DNA from: CAZXDS01 sp964639525
GTDB taxonomy: Bacteria > Bacteroidota > Ignavibacteria > Ignavibacteriales > Melioribacteraceae
Length of the DNA: 15,164 bases
Reading direction: 5' to 3'
Assembly (NCBI GenBank): GCA_964639525.1
Contig: CAZXDS010000071.1
Location: 1-15,164 of the forward strand
The notes under the pieces were generated by a model. The model was not told the DNA's origin, searched no databases, and saw nothing but the letters and a program-made list of their open reading frames with translations. Below, piece by piece: positions 7,852 to 15,164 of this stretch (its first letter is position 1; every line of letters starts with the position of its first letter). A program made the translations under genes and the position numbers.

Positions 7852-8277
7852 CTAAAAATTTTTTGATTTCATAAAATCATCTAAAATTACCGCTGCTGCA
7901 TTCTTATCAACTAAATTCTTATCTCTGCGTTTCTTTCTTGACGGCACACTTTGTAAAATTTTTTCCTTAGCAATCATCGATGAATAGCGTTCATCATAAT
8001 ACTCAATAGGAATAGAAGTTTTTTCTTTCAATTTCTTGCAAAATTTCTCTACCATTTCCGTACTTTTAGAATGCTCCCCATTTTCTTTTAAAGGATATCC
8101 GAGAACAATAATTTCTATTTCATATTCTTTGAAAATTTTAATTAATTCAATCCAAAAAAACTTATCATTTTTAATTGTAATTAAAGGATAAGCGAATATT
8201 TTTAAAGGATCGGTTATAGCAATCCCCACCCTTTTTTCTCCATAATCAATTGCAAGATATCTTTTCCCCGGGTTCAT
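7852..8277 (-). CDS. ruvX: RuvX/YqgF family Holliday-junction resolvase-like nuclease
   Basis: This is a small RNase H-fold nuclease. The family is linked to Holliday-junction resolution and to processing of the 16S rRNA 5' end. The 141 residues match the usual 135-150. The catalytic-site motifs are in place: AIDYGEKRVGIA at 9-20 (D11), LGYPLKENGEHS at 59-70, DERYSS at 95-100 and D124 in LVDKNAAAVILDD. The ATG lies 9 nt after the rel stop codon with no Shine-Dalgarno, so the gene is co-transcribed with rel. Downstream, a 120-nt gap with no hairpin precedes the first BMC gene, so read-through into the shell genes is possible. Confidence 0.93.
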   Translation of the reverse strand: MNPGKRYLAIDYGEKRVGIAITDPLKIFAYPLITIKNDKFFWIELIKIFKEYEIEIIVLGYPLKENGEHSKSTEMVEKFCKKLKEKTSIPIEYYDERYSSMIAKEKILQSVPSRKKRRDKNLVDKNAAAVILDDFMKSKNF

Positions 8278-8286
8278 ATTAAAACT

Positions 8287-10461
8287 TTAAAGTGTATTAT
8301 CAAATCTTTCCACCGAAAAAATACCGTTTAATTTTTTAATTCTTAAAATCAAACTATTTAATTGCTCAATACCATCAACAAAAACCATCACTACTCCGTT
8401 AAAAAAAGCATCTTGCGTATTTATATTTACCGATTTTATATTGGTATTTTTATAAGATGTAATAGAATTTGAAATATCGTTAAGTATTCCACGTTTATCC
8501 TCACCCCGAATAGAAATGCCCGCAACGAAACGGTCTCCGTGAACTTGCGGCCAATGTACGGGAACCAGTCTTTCTTCATTTCTATGCGACATGACAATAA
8601 GATTTTTACAAACCTTTTTATGTATTTTTATACCTTCACCAATTGTGATATACCCAATAATAGGATCTCCGGGAATTGGGTTACAACATTTTGCATAATT
8701 ATATGGAATTCCTTTGTGTTCACCTTCAATAATAATTCCACCGGCATCTGACCTTGCAATATTGGCAAAACTGTCAAACTCAATTTCCTTTTGTGATTCA
8801 ACAACTTCTTCTACAGGCGGATTAAGAATAGTTTCAGGGTTTATTTCATCTAATGCAATTGCCTTATAAAACTGACTAAAGTTGCTGTACTTTAATTTCC
8901 TTATTAATTGATTTAACTCGTCCGAATTAAATGTTAGTTTTAACTTTTTTAACTTTTTCTCCCAAACTTCTTTTCCCCTTTCAACAACTCTTTCCTCCTC
9001 TTTATTTAAATATTTGCGGATATTGGATTTTGCTTTGTGAGTAACCGCAAATTGTAGCCAGCTTTTGTTGGGATGTTGATTTTTGGAATTAATGATTTCC
9101 ACTTGGTCGCCACTTGCAAGTTTTGAATCAAGCGGAACTATCTTGCCATTTATTTTTGCTCCGATACAATGTGAACCAATGTTGCTATGAATATCATAAG
9201 CAAAATCCAAAGGAGTTGAACCGACGGGCAATCGCCTTAAGTCACCACGAGGTGTAAAAACAAAAATTTCATCCTGGTAAAGATTTAATTTAAAACTTGC
9301 CAATATTTCTTTTGTTGCCTCATCTTTAGATGCGTTCTCAAAAATATCACGAACCCAATTTACCCAATCTTCCAAATCGTTTTGTTTTGATGTAACATTC
9401 TCTTTATACTTCCAATGTGCAGCAACTCCGCGCTCGGCAATTTCGTGCATTTTCTTGGTTCGTATTTGAATTTCCACTAACTTTCCATCAGGACTAACAA
9501 CTGTATTATGAATAGACTGGTAATTATTTTTTTTCGGAATAGAGATATAGTCTTTGAATCTATCAGGGATAGGCGTATATAATTGATTTATAATTCCCAA
9601 AACATAATAACACTGATTCGGATCATTATACCCCAAAATAATTCTTATTGCAAGCAGGTCAAAAATCTTTTCAAACGGAAGATTTTGCTTTATCATTTTA
9701 CGATAAACAGAATAGAGATGTTTTGGTCTGCCCCCGATTTCAAATTCTATTTTATGATTCTTTAATTGCTCTGCGATAGGCTTTATAAATTTTTTAATAT
9801 AAGCTTCACGCTCTCTTCTTTTGTCATTAACTTTTTTTGCTAATTCAGAATAGGCTTCCTTATTCAAGTATTTGAATGACAGGTCTTCTAATTCCCACTT
9901 TACTTTCCCAAGTCCAAACCGATTGGCAAACGGAGCATAAATTTCGATTGTTTCTTTGGCAATTCTTCTTTGCTTATCAACGGGAACAAAATTAAGTGTT
10001 CGCATATTATGAAGCCTATCGGCAAATTTGACCAAAATAACGCGAACATCATTTATCATAGATAGCAGAAGTTTTCTGTAATTTTCAGCTTGTGAAATAT
10101 CGTGCCCTTTAAATACCCCGCCTATTTTTGTAACACCGTCAACAATTTCAGCAACTTCTTTACCAAATTCTTTTTTGATAAAATTTAAATCAATTTCAGT
10201 ATCCTCCACAACATCGTGAAGAAAAGCACTAATTACTGAGATATCATCAAGAGAAATTTCCTTTGCTACAATTTTTGCAACCTCAAATGGATGCAAAAAA
10301 TATGGGTCACCTGAAGTACGATAAGTATTACTGTGCGCACGATAACTTAACTGAAAACTTTTTTTAATCAAATCTTCATTAACCGAGTGCAAATTTTCCC
10401 GGCAAAGCACAAGAATTTCTTCCTGCATTTTATTTAATTCTATTTCTGTAAGATCGCTCAC
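8287..10461 (-). CDS. rel: bifunctional (p)ppGpp synthetase/hydrolase (Rel/SpoT long form)
   Basis: It makes and degrades the stringent-response alarmone (p)ppGpp. The 724 residues carry the full long-RSH order. The HD hydrolase domain (about 40-190) has H57, H82-D83 and D148 (ADRLHN), so hydrolysis is probably active. The synthetase domain (about 235-350) has GRPKHLYSVYRKM, the RFKD motif at 301-304 typical of bifunctional enzymes rather than RelA's acidic version, and EIQIRTK at 330-336. TGS is at about 397-458, with a conserved CCNPIPGD segment at 592-599 and ACT at about 645-720. The start given is a GTG (10459-10461) with no Shine-Dalgarno. The next in-frame candidate is the ATG at codon 12, and an upstream in-frame TAA lies at 10480-10482. 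The downstream neighbour is ruvX, 9 nt away. Confidence 0.95.
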   Translation of the reverse strand: MSDLTEIELNKMQEEILVLCRENLHSVNEDLIKKSFQLSYRAHSNTYRTSGDPYFLHPFEVAKIVAKEISLDDISVISAFLHDVVEDTEIDLNFIKKEFGKEVAEIVDGVTKIGGVFKGHDISQAENYRKLLLSMINDVRVILVKFADRLHNMRTLNFVPVDKQRRIAKETIEIYAPFANRFGLGKVKWELEDLSFKYLNKEAYSELAKKVNDKRREREAYIKKFIKPIAEQLKNHKIEFEIGGRPKHLYSVYRKMIKQNLPFEKIFDLLAIRIILGYNDPNQCYYVLGIINQLYTPIPDRFKDYISIPKKNNYQSIHNTVVSPDGKLVEIQIRTKKMHEIAERGVAAHWKYKENVTSKQNDLEDWVNWVRDIFENASKDEATKEILASFKLNLYQDEIFVFTPRGDLRRLPVGSTPLDFAYDIHSNIGSHCIGAKINGKIVPLDSKLASGDQVEIINSKNQHPNKSWLQFAVTHKAKSNIRKYLNKEEERVVERGKEVWEKKLKKLKLTFNSDELNQLIRKLKYSNFSQFYKAIALDEINPETILNPPVEEVVESQKEIEFDSFANIARSDAGGIIIEGEHKGIPYNYAKCCNPIPGDPIIGYITIGEGIKIHKKVCKNLIVMSHRNEERLVPVHWPQVHGDRFVAGISIRGEDKRGILNDISNSITSYKNTNIKSVNINTQDAFFNGVVMVFVDGIEQLNSLILRIKKLNGIFSVERFDNTL

Positions 10462-10531
10462 TTGGTCAATAATGTTTAATTATTATTAAATATATAATCC
10501 ATATAAAGTCTTAAATATTGCTACGAAATTT

Positions 10532-10544
10532 TACTACAAATATG
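10532..10544 (-). promoter_or_regulatory. candidate Bacteroidota-type promoter box of rel
   Basis: The minus-strand sequence CATATTTGTAGTA approximates the TAnnTTTG -7 box, with C at the first position. It ends 71 nt before the GTG of rel. Twelve consecutive bases are identical to the box before the BMC genes, at the same distance from the start codon. No clear -33 element is seen. The rest of the 110-nt gap to the upstream TPR gene shows no hairpin or small gene. Confidence 0.4.
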
Positions 10545-10571
10545 ATAATCAATATTTGAATTAAATTCATC

Positions 10572-11615
10572 TTATTTTTTAATTTTTTCTAAAATATTTT
10601 CTTTTAATGTTTTCACTCTTTCCAGTCTTTTCTCAATAAAATCAAGTTGAGTATCATTTAAATTTGTATCATTTATTAAAATTTGATTACACAATTCGAT
10701 CGATTTATCGTATTCTTTCAAATCAAATTGCAGCATGGCAATTTTATGCATAAGAACAATTTTAACAACTATTAGATGATTGGAATTATTCTCAAAGGAA
10801 TTTAACACTTTCCAATAATTTTCTACTGCTTTCTCCTTATCAAACCTCTTGTAAGCGTCAGCCAATACCCAAGTAAAAAGCCGGGAATTTGGATAAGTTT
10901 TTAGAATGCTTTTCGCTAATTTAACGGTTTTTCTCGGTTTTTTAATATCTATATAAATCCAGCATAAAGAATAAGCGGCAAGATATTTATTATAGACAGG
11001 TTTTGTAATAACATCTTCTAACATTTTTATGCTTTCAGCAACGTTATCATTTGCAAATGGAAGCCAACTTAATCCCAAAGTTTTTGAACTGCTCCAATAG
11101 TTAAACGTACCAATAGTAACATATGATTCATAAAAATTAGGATCATATTCTAAGCATTTTTGATAATCGTTGATTGAGTTAAGTCCCTTAGTAAAAGCTG
11201 AAAAATAATTGTGTCGCATCGCCTGGAAATATGCATAATATCCTTCGGACAAAGCTTTAAAATATAAATTCCAGATTAAAGTGTCATTTTCATCATATCT
11301 CTTTTCCGAAATTTCCATTGCAGAATCCAAATATGAAAATATTGAATCTTCGGCAAAAGGCTGATAATAATCTAACGACTTTGCAATTTCAGTTGCCGCA
11401 AGATAAATATTACCAAAAGGTAAATTCGGATAATCTATTTTAAGTTGATTAAACTGTTCCTCTGCTTGTGTATAATTCTGTTCAAGAATAGAATTAATGC
11501 CGACATTTAAATATTTATCAACAAGACTATCAGGATAAACTTGAGCGGAAACAAATGTAGTAATAAGGAGAATAAATCCCAGACTAAAGCGTACCAAATG
11601 TTCTATCTCCCGCAT
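10572..11615 (-). CDS. secreted TPR-type repeat protein of unknown function
   Basis: This 347-residue protein has an N-terminal signal peptide (hydrophobic core FSLGFILLITTFVSA, probable cut before Q25) and no lipobox cysteine, so it is periplasmic or surface-located. The rest is helical with TPR-like spacing, for example YTQAEEQFNQLKIDYPNLPFG near 48-68 and YPNSRLFTWVLADAYKRFDKEKAVENY further on. This suggests a scaffold for protein contacts; no catalytic motif is visible. The ATG at 11613-11615 lies 32 nt inside upp. A TTG at codon 7 (11595-11597) may be the true start, because it has GGGAG at 11607-11611 and gives a more typical signal peptide beginning Val-Arg-Phe. It follows upp directly and is probably co-transcribed; no functional link is evident. 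Confidence 0.75.
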   Translation of the reverse strand: MREIEHLVRFSLGFILLITTFVSAQVYPDSLVDKYLNVGINSILEQNYTQAEEQFNQLKIDYPNLPFGNIYLAATEIAKSLDYYQPFAEDSIFSYLDSAMEISEKRYDENDTLIWNLYFKALSEGYYAYFQAMRHNYFSAFTKGLNSINDYQKCLEYDPNFYESYVTIGTFNYWSSSKTLGLSWLPFANDNVAESIKMLEDVITKPVYNKYLAAYSLCWIYIDIKKPRKTVKLAKSILKTYPNSRLFTWVLADAYKRFDKEKAVENYWKVLNSFENNSNHLIVVKIVLMHKIAMLQFDLKEYDKSIELCNQILINDTNLNDTQLDFIEKRLERVKTLKENILEKIKK

Positions 11616-12225
11616 CGCCTAATCCGGGTAAAATATACCCTTTTTCATTTAATTCTCTATCAAGTGAAGCTGAATAAACAGGAACTTCAGGATGATCTTC
11701 CTCCATTCGTTTAACACCTTCGGGAGCAGAGATTAAACAAGAAAGAATAATATCGCTTGCTCCCCGTTCTTTTAAAAAGGAGCATGCTGCTGATGCACTT
11801 CCGCCCGTGGCAAGCATCGGGTCGAGAATAATAACTTTTGAAATATTTAAATTTTTCGGGGTCTTATAATAGTACTCAATCGGCTGAAGAGTCTCTTCAT
11901 CTCTTCTTAAACCGATGTGTCCCACTCTCGCTTCCGGAATCATTTCAACGAACGAATTAACAAAACTTAAACCTGCTCTTAAAACCGGCACCAAAATTAT
12001 TTGCTGACTTAGCTTATAGCCATAAGTTGTTTCTAAAGGTGTAATTACCTCCCTTTTGCTCAAGGGAAAAGTTTTACTTATTTCAGTAACAAGACAATAA
12101 GCAATTCTTCTTAAAGCTAATCTGAATTGATATTCTTTTGTTTCTTGATCTCTTAAATAAGTAATATCACGTTTAATTAATGGGTTTTCTACAAGGTGAA
12201 AATTTTTTCCTAAATTCCGTAGCAT
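11584..12225 (-). CDS. upp: uracil phosphoribosyltransferase
   Basis: It converts uracil and PRPP to UMP in pyrimidine salvage, in the cytosol. The 213 residues match the family's usual 205-215. Conserved motifs are VPVLRAGL at 79-86, IGLRRDEET at 104-112, the PRPP-binding DPMLATGGSA at 135-144 and the uracil-binding YILPGLGDAGDR at 197-208. The ATG is preceded by AGAGGT (12231-12236), a Shine-Dalgarno that lies in the end of the upstream flavoprotein gene. One base separates it from that gene's stop codon, and its own 3' end overlaps the TPR gene. The three genes therefore form a compact transcript. Confidence 0.97.
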   Translation of the reverse strand: MLRNLGKNFHLVENPLIKRDITYLRDQETKEYQFRLALRRIAYCLVTEISKTFPLSKREVITPLETTYGYKLSQQIILVPVLRAGLSFVNSFVEMIPEARVGHIGLRRDEETLQPIEYYYKTPKNLNISKVIILDPMLATGGSASAACSFLKERGASDIILSCLISAPEGVKRMEEDHPEVPVYSASLDRELNEKGYILPGLGDAGDRTFGTL

Positions 12226-12226
12226 C

Positions 12227-13576
12227 TTATACCTCTTTTATTTTTCTTCCGAGTATTGAAAGAATGTTAATAAATGGTGAAAGCGGTGGTGTATAATTAT
12301 AAGATATGTCGGCCAAAATTTCTGCTTTTGCTTTTTGCAAAATTAATGACGCAATCAAATCTCCAAAACCAACTACTTCATTTCCGCCCAGAAAGCTTGC
12401 TCCCAATATCTTTTTTGTTTTCTTTTCAAATACGATTTTACCAAATACTTTTCTACTTTCAGGAACAACTTTTACCAAATTTGGAGCAACAGTCGAAACA
12501 GAATCACAAATAATTTCTTTTAATTTCGCTTCGTTTTCAGTAATTCCGATTGAAGTATATGCGTTATCAAATATTTTCACAGCAATATTCTTTATAAACG
12601 GTTGAATATATTCGTTTCCTCCCGCAGCATTTGCTCCGGCAATGTGTCCCTGTTTTTGTGCAAAAGTAGCAACCGGTATATAATCCGGTTTATTAGTGAT
12701 AAAATTCAATAATTCGGTATTATCTCCGGCAGCATAAATGTTAGCATCGTTAGTACGCTGCTTTGTATCAACTAATAGCCCTCCAAATTCTCCAACCTTT
12801 AATCCCGCTGAAACAGAAAGCATATTATTAGGGATAAATCCGGCAGCACTCAAAATTAAATCAAAATCCATTATGCGACCATTAATGTTGATAGAACTAA
12901 CCTTTTCTTCACTCATTATAAATTTAGCATCGGCATTGCCTATAAATCTAATTCCCTTTTTCTCTAATTCGGAAAGGAGAAGATGCCGAATTTCTATTTC
13001 TGCCGAAGGCATTGGGAGCATTGCTTTTTCTAAAATCGTAACATTGCAGCCTAATTTATAAAATGACTCGGCTACTTCTATGCCAATATAACCTGCTCCA
13101 ATTATCAGAACATTTTTATGCAAATTTTGACTTAAATATTCCTTAATAGACAACAAATCATTTACTGATTTCAAACCGAATACATTTTCTGCGTTTTGAG
13201 GAATATTCTTGATTTGTATTGGCTTTGTTCCGGTTGTTAAAATCAAAGAATTATATCTATCTTCTTTTATTTTTGACGTTGAAATATCTCTAATACGAAT
13301 AGTTTTATTTTTTCGATTTATGGATTCTACAAAATGTTCGGTAAAAACTTTAACACCCTTTTTTTCGTAAAAACTATCTGAATCAAAAAAAATAATTCGC
13401 TTGTAATCTTTAATATGCCCGCTCAAAACATACGGCAATTCACAAGTTCCGGTAGAAATAAATTTGCTCGCTTCATATAGAACAACGTCAGCATCAGGAT
13501 TCACTCTTTTTGCTTTGGCTGCCGCAGCCGGTCCGGCTGCATTTCCTCCGATAACTATTATTTTTTTTGACGGCAT
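12227..13576 (-). CDS. CoA-disulfide reductase / NADH oxidase-type FAD-dependent pyridine nucleotide-disulfide oxidoreductase
   Basis: This cytosolic flavoenzyme belongs to the single-cysteine CoADR/Nox/polysulfide reductase group. Members reduce CoA disulfide, persulfide/polysulfide or O2 with NAD(P)H. The 449 residues match the family. The FAD Rossmann motif is IGGNAAGPAAA (9-19). The redox cysteine is C45 in TGTCELPYVLSG. The NAD(P)H motif is IGAGYIGIE (159-167), and YAAGDN (281-286) is the second FAD contact. A C-terminal dimerisation domain ends with YNYTPPLSPF (426-435). There is no fused rhodanese domain, unlike some sulfur-metabolising homologues. The cysteine is followed by Glu where many members have Gly (CGLPY). 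No Shine-Dalgarno is seen before the ATG. Its exact substrate cannot be told from sequence. Confidence 0.88.
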   Translation of the reverse strand: MPSKKIIVIGGNAAGPAAAAKAKRVNPDADVVLYEASKFISTGTCELPYVLSGHIKDYKRIIFFDSDSFYEKKGVKVFTEHFVESINRKNKTIRIRDISTSKIKEDRYNSLILTTGTKPIQIKNIPQNAENVFGLKSVNDLLSIKEYLSQNLHKNVLIIGAGYIGIEVAESFYKLGCNVTILEKAMLPMPSAEIEIRHLLLSELEKKGIRFIGNADAKFIMSEEKVSSININGRIMDFDLILSAAGFIPNNMLSVSAGLKVGEFGGLLVDTKQRTNDANIYAAGDNTELLNFITNKPDYIPVATFAQKQGHIAGANAAGGNEYIQPFIKNIAVKIFDNAYTSIGITENEAKLKEIICDSVSTVAPNLVKVVPESRKVFGKIVFEKKTKKILGASFLGGNEVVGFGDLIASLILQKAKAEILADISYNYTPPLSPFINILSILGRKIKEV

Positions 13577-13653
13577 ATTATAATTTTTTAAAAATAAAGT
13601 TTAATATAATTATTTTCGGAAAGAAATTTTTCTATTAATCATTAAAAATACAA

Positions 13654-14124
13654 TTATGCAGCATACATTTTTTTTATCAGCATCATTTGGCCAATGTGAT
13701 ATGAATTATGAGCAGATAAAACTAATACTTCCCTGAAAATGGTATAAGTTTCTGCATGCGGAATTGGTGCAAACAAATCAACGGATTCATCTTTAATAAA
13801 TTTTTCCATTTCGTCTATACCTTTGAAGAACTTCTCTGCAGATAATTTCCATTTTGTATCATCTGCGGTCCCGTTCTCTTTACACCAAAATCCCTCCGGC
13901 CATTCCAGTGAAACATAATTTGGATTTTTAATAAATTGAATTATGTCATCCTGAGCAATTATTAAATGCTCCAACAATTCCCAAGGCGTGTACGAAACGT
14001 TTGGTGTTTTTTTGTTAATTAAATTAATAGGAAATTGAGCTATCGCCCTTTTAACCGGAGTATGTGCGTTCCCGCCTCGAATCAAAAAAAGTAATTGCTT
14101 TTTTATTACAGTATCTTGGTTCAT
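13654..14124 (-). CDS. DinB-family (DinB_2-like) putative metal-dependent protein
   Basis: The 156 residues fit the four-helix-bundle DinB/YfiT superfamily, whose members bind a metal through three histidines. Some are thiol transferases and many are of unknown function. The likely ligands are H53 (in TPWELLEHL), H139 and H143 (in SAHNSYHIGQMM), at the usual places in helices 2 and 4. The N-terminal segment RGGNAHTPVKRAIAQFP (16-32) is also familiar from this subgroup. The ATG has TTAAGG (14131-14136) as Shine-Dalgarno. The 77-nt gap to the downstream flavoprotein holds no evident terminator. The substrate is unknown, and the name does not imply the DNA polymerase DinB. Confidence 0.8.
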   Translation of the reverse strand: MNQDTVIKKQLLFLIRGGNAHTPVKRAIAQFPINLINKKTPNVSYTPWELLEHLIIAQDDIIQFIKNPNYVSLEWPEGFWCKENGTADDTKWKLSAEKFFKGIDEMEKFIKDESVDLFAPIPHAETYTIFREVLVLSAHNSYHIGQMMLIKKMYAA

Positions 14125-14144
14125 AAGTTACCTTAATTTAATGA

Positions 14145-14342
14145 TGTTGCTTTTCAAAATCCATTAAAAATCCTTACGCGAAAAAACTTAAAAAACAAAT
14201 ATCAATCAGAATAGAAAATGATACAGTTGAGTACTTTAAAAAATTGGCGTCTGAAATTGATATTCCTTATCAAAATTTGATGAATCTTTATTTAAGAGAA
14301 TGCGCTGAAAAAAATGTTAAACCAAATATTCAATGGCAATAA
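14145..14342 (+). pseudogene. 5'-truncated ribbon-helix-helix antitoxin remnant (BrnA/CopG-like)
   Basis: An open frame on the plus strand ends in TAA at 14340-14342. Its 59 residues from 14163 include NPYAKKLKKQISIRI, YFKKLASEIDIPYQNLM and NLYLRECAEKN. This is the pattern of small ribbon-helix-helix antitoxins of the BrnA/CopG type: a basic beta strand followed by two helices with 'IPYQ.L.NLYL'. The frame is closed upstream by TGA at 14142-14144, and no ATG, GTG or TTG occurs before the middle of the domain, so the start is lost. An ATG-ATG-TTG in another frame (14141-14149) would join it if one base (for example 14150) were removed, which is consistent with a frameshift. No toxin gene lies beside it; upstream is dinB on the opposite strand. 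It is the only plus-strand coding remnant in the window. Confidence 0.65.
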
Positions 14343-14449
14343 TACACTTGTCCGCCTTTGGCAGAATGCTACAAACATGCTAACTATTTTACAAAATCCG
14401 AAAACTTGAATAATACCGCAATAAAAATGCGGTCAAGTAAAAAAGCTGA
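14343..14449. other. intergenic stretch with interrupted inverted repeat
   Basis: This lies between the antitoxin remnant and the partial gene. It holds ACCGCA (14415-14420) pairing with TGCGGT (14428-14433) around a 7-nt loop. Outer arms ACTTG (14404-14408) and CAAGT (14434-14438) can extend it if six bases bulge out. On the minus strand it could be a weak terminator for the partial gene, but the following bases are only moderately T-rich. No gene is supported here. Confidence 0.4.
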
Positions 14450-15164
14450 TTATTTTGTGATGCGTTTATTTAATTTAGTTAAATCTATAGTATCTTTTTT
14501 TGTAATTACCCACTCAGCATATTCATACTTCTCTCTTTCTCCGGAAATAACTTTTCTTGTGCTTGTATTCACATAAACCGTATTAGTTTTTTTATTAACT
14601 GAGTAGTCCAATTTAGTTTGATATTCCCCCAAGTTATATGAGTAACTAAATGTTATTTTTTCACCTAATTTTAAAAAATTGTTCAATGAAACAAACCAGA
14701 GTGAGCCCCACTCATCACCAGCATCACCACCGTTACTTTTACCAATTAAAATGTGGCTGATTTTATTAAGGGAAATGATTTCCATGATTTCAAGAGAACC
14801 AATGCTCGTATTAAAGACAGAATCAAGTATGCCATTAAAATAATATTTGCCATTGTCAATTGTAAAAACAGATAAAATATAGGGGCTGTTTTCAAAACCA
14901 TCACCATACATAGGAACAATAAATTTTTTGCTATTTGGAATTCTGATAGTATCTGCTGGGACAAAGAAATTGTTTCTAAAACCGTTTTCATATTTTTGAC
15001 GAGCTAATCTGTATATCGAAAATGTTTTCCTCAAATTTCCTCTAAACCGATAAATATCTCTATAGTGCTTTTGTGGGAGAAATGAAACGGATTCATAATG
15101 CTTGCTGATAGGTTTTGAATTTGTTCCATTATCTTTTACTGTGTAATAAACTTCAGCAACTAGT
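14450..15164 (-). CDS. hypothetical protein, N-terminus outside the window
   Basis: The frame stays open from its TAA-type stop at the left end to the window edge, so the visible 237 residues are the C-terminal part of a longer protein. A TTG at 15032-15034 is probably not the start: the 43 codons upstream of it are open and look coding (VYYTVKDNGTNSKPISKHYE). The protein is rich in beta-prone aromatic and polar residues, with segments such as GKSNGGDAGDEWGSLWFVSL and YSYNLGEYQTKLDYSV. I recognise no family, catalytic motif, or membrane segment in the visible part. An envelope or secreted beta-rich protein is a guess from composition. Its base use resembles the neighbouring genes. Confidence 0.7.
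   Translation of the reverse strand, partial: LVAEVYYTVKDNGTNSKPISKHYESVSFLPQKHYRDIYRFRGNLRKTFSIYRLARQKYENGFRNNFFVPADTIRIPNSKKFIVPMYGDGFENSPYILSVFTIDNGKYYFNGILDSVFNTSIGSLEIMEIISLNKISHILIGKSNGGDAGDEWGSLWFVSLNNFLKLGEKITFSYSYNLGEYQTKLDYSVNKKTNTVYVNTSTRKVISGEREKYEYAEWVITKKDTIDLTKLNKRITK

Noticed and set aside
14369..14384. Minus-strand GCATGTTTGTAGCAT resembling the rel/BMC box, as a dinB promoter
   Set aside because: It differs from the 12-mer in the core and would give a leader of about 245 nt through the antitoxin remnant. The match is too weak to call.
14358..14576. Plus-strand open frame at the right end
   Set aside because: It overlaps the 3' part of the partial minus-strand gene, with no Shine-Dalgarno and no recognisable protein.
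1..15164. CRISPR arrays, tRNA/rRNA genes, insertion sequences, phage genes
   Set aside because: I looked for spaced direct repeats, cloverleaf ends, transposase motifs and integrase motifs and saw none.

Overview
This window is about 15 kb of AT-rich bacterial chromosome. All clearly intact genes lie on the minus strand, so they are transcribed from right to left. Several features suggest the Bacteroidota/Ignavibacteriota side of the tree, perhaps an Ignavibacteria-type anaerobe or facultative anaerobe. These are the low GC, the many starts without a Shine-Dalgarno sequence, two intergenic boxes resembling the TAnnTTTG promoter element, a secreted protein processed near Ser-Ala-Gln, and microcompartment shell genes among housekeeping genes. 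The placement is inference; there is no rRNA or marker set to prove it.

In transcription order, the right edge (14450-15164) holds the C-terminal 237 residues of an unrecognised protein whose start lies outside the window. Next comes the only plus-strand coding remnant: a ribbon-helix-helix antitoxin-like tail (about 14145-14342) with no start codon and no toxin partner. A DinB-fold protein follows, then a tightly packed group: a CoA-disulfide reductase/NADH oxidase-type flavoprotein, uracil phosphoribosyltransferase (upp) and a secreted TPR-type protein.

The middle section carries the bifunctional (p)ppGpp synthetase/hydrolase (rel) and ruvX. After these come two bacterial microcompartment (BMC) hexamer shell genes, ended by a strong intrinsic terminator (6618-6644). 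The first shell protein is a minimal PduA/EutM-like tile. The second is a shell domain with a basic-then-acidic, repeat-bearing linker and a conserved-looking 45-residue C-terminal module. No microcompartment enzyme is nearby, so this looks like a satellite shell locus. A 12-bp motif recurs at exactly the same distance upstream of the annotated rel start and of the first shell gene.

The left section is a compact run: a YbbR/CdaR-like anchored protein, thymidylate kinase (tmk), a C-terminal processing protease (S41), a TauE/SafE-type permease and a membrane-anchored zinc-ribbon protein. The last four genes overlap by 4-8 nt. htpG (Hsp90) ends the window with its own strong terminator (57-90). 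No tRNA, rRNA, CRISPR, insertion sequence or prophage was seen. The most unusual content is the orphan shell-gene pair with its tailed second member and its promoter-motif link to rel, followed by the decayed antitoxin.
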